In this document: one piece after another, positions 62,463 to 64,000 of the stretch
How the letters are laid out: the number at the start of each line of letters is the position of its first letter
How positions within the stretch are numbered: the first letter of the stretch is position 1
Origin: Pseudomonadota bacterium
GTDB lineage: Bacteria > Pseudomonadota > Alphaproteobacteria > Rhizobiales > Hyphomicrobiaceae
Reading direction: 5' to 3'
Length of the DNA: 64,000 nucleotides
NCBI GenBank assembly: GCA_023430315.1
Contig: JAEZAW010000239.1
Location: forward strand, 1-64,000
The notes under the pieces: generated by a model
The model's input: only the letters and a program-made list of their open reading frames with translations
Database searches by the model: none
Told to the model about the DNA's origin: nothing
Made by a program: the position numbers and the translations under genes

Positions 62463-63608
62463 ATGGGTGAATACTGTCGCGCGATGCGAACCGAGCTTGA
62501 GGCTTCATATTCGTCGCGGAACGAAATTGGGCTGGAATTCACCGGCGCAGCTGCCGTGCCTGGTTTTTGCGAGGCTGCCGCGCGCGTACCTCCACCCGGA
62601 TTTGGAATGTCCTCCGCCGTTGTAAGGACCGATAGCGGGGCCGTGTTAGCAACAAGCCTCGTATTTCGCACCAACTACCGCCTGGACACGTCTCTGCCCG
62701 CGGGCCTCCGCCGGCCTGTTGCTTTACTCGCTCGGCTAGTTCCGCGCATGGTGGAGGTGCCCGTCCTGGCACTGGGCTCGCCAGTGCTTGATCGATGTCC
62801 ACTAGGCTTACCAGCAACGGCTTCACCATCCGAGCGCGCGCAGATCCTGTCCAGTCTCCTGCAGGGTCTAGAAGCCGAAGCTCAGGCAAGTGGCTCGGAT
62901 TTGATTGCGGTCAAAGACGTGGGTGCGCGCGAAGCGAGCTGGGCAGATCCCGTTTTGCGGGAGCGCCGCTACGCAAGAATGGCGTCTCTGCCCATTGCCG
63001 TACTCGATTTGCCCTATACGAATTTCGATCAATACCTCCATAGCTTGCCGACGACCGTGCGCAGCGATCTGCGGCGTAAAATGCGACAGTCAGCGCATTC
63101 GGTCCACTTTACAAAATGCTGCAAAGCCTCGAACCTGCCAGATGAAATTGCAGAGCTCTATAATAGTACACGGGCGAATGGACAGGCCGAGTACGGCCAT
63201 TTTGATGCGCTCGCGCCGCGCTACGTTCACGAGATCATCGAGGCGGTAAAGGGCACCGAGGTTCTCCTCGGTTGGGTCGGTGATCAATTAGTAAGTTTTG
63301 CCCTCATCCTCGTTACATCTGAGGCGGCCTTTGCGCATCAGATTGGCATGCGCTATCCAATCGCCCGGCAGAAAAATCTATACTTTCTGAATTGGATAGC
63401 GGCTGTTCGCTACTGCATCGAACGGAGGATTTCACGGCTCGAGTTTGGTCAGACATGCTATCAGACTAAAATTCGACTCGGGTGCCGTCTTGAGCCGTCC
63501 CTGGTTTACGTCCGGCATCGCGTTCCTCCATTTAATGCTGCCCTGAGGCTCTGTGCACCTCGATTTGGGTTTGATCGTATGGAAGCAAGCCTTGGACCAC
63601 ATTATTAA
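62463..63608 (+). CDS. GNAT/FemAB-like acyltransferase
   Basis: 381 residues. The C-terminal half has a GNAT/FemAB-type acyltransferase layout: PTTVRSDLRRKMRQSAHSV, ELYNSTRANGQAEYGHFDAL, VLLGWVGDQLVSFALIL and YFLNWIAAVRYCIERRISRLEFGQ. The N-terminal half is the related non-catalytic subdomain. FemAB/BioF2-like proteins transfer aminoacyl or acyl groups, often in envelope or capsule synthesis; the substrate is unknown. GGGAAGAA precedes the ATG. Confidence 0.72.
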   Translation: MGEYCRAMRTELEASYSSRNEIGLEFTGAAAVPGFCEAAARVPPPGFGMSSAVVRTDSGAVLATSLVFRTNYRLDTSLPAGLRRPVALLARLVPRMVEVPVLALGSPVLDRCPLGLPATASPSERAQILSSLLQGLEAEAQASGSDLIAVKDVGAREASWADPVLRERRYARMASLPIAVLDLPYTNFDQYLHSLPTTVRSDLRRKMRQSAHSVHFTKCCKASNLPDEIAELYNSTRANGQAEYGHFDALAPRYVHEIIEAVKGTEVLLGWVGDQLVSFALILVTSEAAFAHQIGMRYPIARQKNLYFLNWIAAVRYCIERRISRLEFGQTCYQTKIRLGCRLEPSLVYVRHRVPPFNAALRLCAPRFGFDRMEASLGPHY

Positions 63609-64000
63609 TCCCATCGCCCCTCAGGAGGGGGGCATGACGGGTCAATAACGGTAGTCGCGAAGGCATGTCCGGCGTCATGCCTCCTTGAGGATCCAGCCGA
63701 GGAACTTGTCGATGCCGTGTCAAACTTGCCATAGGACGCGATCCAAGCGTACGGTGGACCGCCTTCGCGAACACAAGGAGCGGACGACGCAAAGGCACTT
63801 GTGTGGTCAGCACGTAAAGGCCGCTTCCGCTACCTCAAAGCCTGGGACGCGGAGGGTCACGTTTTGGTAGCGGCCAACTTCAGCGTGAGCGTCGTGATCT
63901 CGCCCGGCCCTGCCAATTGTTCGTTCCGACCTGCCGGCTCCAACCGGATTGAGCGATACGAACCGCCGATCAGAACCGCGGGCCCATCCCTCCCAGGCTC
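63609..64000. other. 392-base end of window without a supported gene
   Basis: A plus-strand frame stays open from about 63,732 to the window edge (ALVWSARKGRFRYLKAWDAEG) but has no start and no family. A gene may begin beyond the window. Confidence 0.3.

Noticed and set aside
1..64000. CRISPR array, prophage, integrase or plasmid origin
   Set aside because: No regularly spaced repeats, phage structural genes, integrases or replication genes were seen; only an IS630 fragment is mobile-element derived.

Overview
The window looks like a chromosomal segment of an alphaproteobacterium, most likely Hyphomicrobiales (Bradyrhizobium/Xanthobacteraceae-like). The pointers are high GC, a Ku-LigC-LigD end-joining cluster, an HWE-family histidine kinase, small Arg- or Tyr-rich secreted proteins, many DUF-type stress proteins, and promoters of the GGAAC-N16/17-CGTT type. 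That motif is the published consensus of sigma-EcfG, the alphaproteobacterial general stress response sigma factor. No rRNA, tRNA, CRISPR array or intact mobile element was seen.

Layout. 0-10.2 kb: the end of a metallophosphoesterase, an AI-2E family transporter, a DUF1269 protein, an RND efflux pump with its adaptor lipoprotein, and a three-gene minus-strand operon (TMEM198-like membrane protein, patatin-like lipase, GntP permease). 10.5-18.2 kb: a signalling block with a receiver-only regulator, a REC-HWE kinase and a 1,917-residue poly-HAMP hybrid kinase resembling fungal group III (Nik1/Os-1) kinases. 18.5-20.1 kb: small stress proteins (DUF2171, DUF421/YetF). 20.4-31.3 kb: intact small genes among many decayed ones (P-loop kinase, LysR regulator, lipocalin-like, SDR and HD remnants). 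31.4-42.5 kb: a DNA-repair island (LigC, Ku, LigD, a UvrD-like helicase, an exonuclease III-like enzyme) with a broken YihY gene, a cytochrome c and an L,D-transpeptidase between. 43-49.4 kb: an FGE-fold protein without FGE cysteines, a Tat-exported Hint protein, a PAS hybrid kinase, IS630 and receiver remnants, and CsbD. 50-64 kb: small secreted and stress proteins, a PilZ-like protein, a GCS2-type ligase, a broken PRC-barrel gene, a small coiled-coil protein family, a YbhP/ClsB/YbhN-like membrane-lipid cluster and a FemAB/GNAT-like acyltransferase.

The main unifying signal is thirteen exact GGAAC-N16/17-CGTT sites, found by eye on both strands. All lie outside genes and point at a gene start, and eleven of them end 26-68 bases before it. 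They precede Ku, LigD, both large hybrid kinases, the phospholipase D, DUF2171 and a series of unnamed small proteins. I read the segment as a general-stress-response island combining end joining, envelope and lipid functions, sensing and uncharacterised small proteins. About fifteen broken genes or fragments lie between, so the accessory parts appear to be decaying, although uncorrected sequencing indels could explain some of them.
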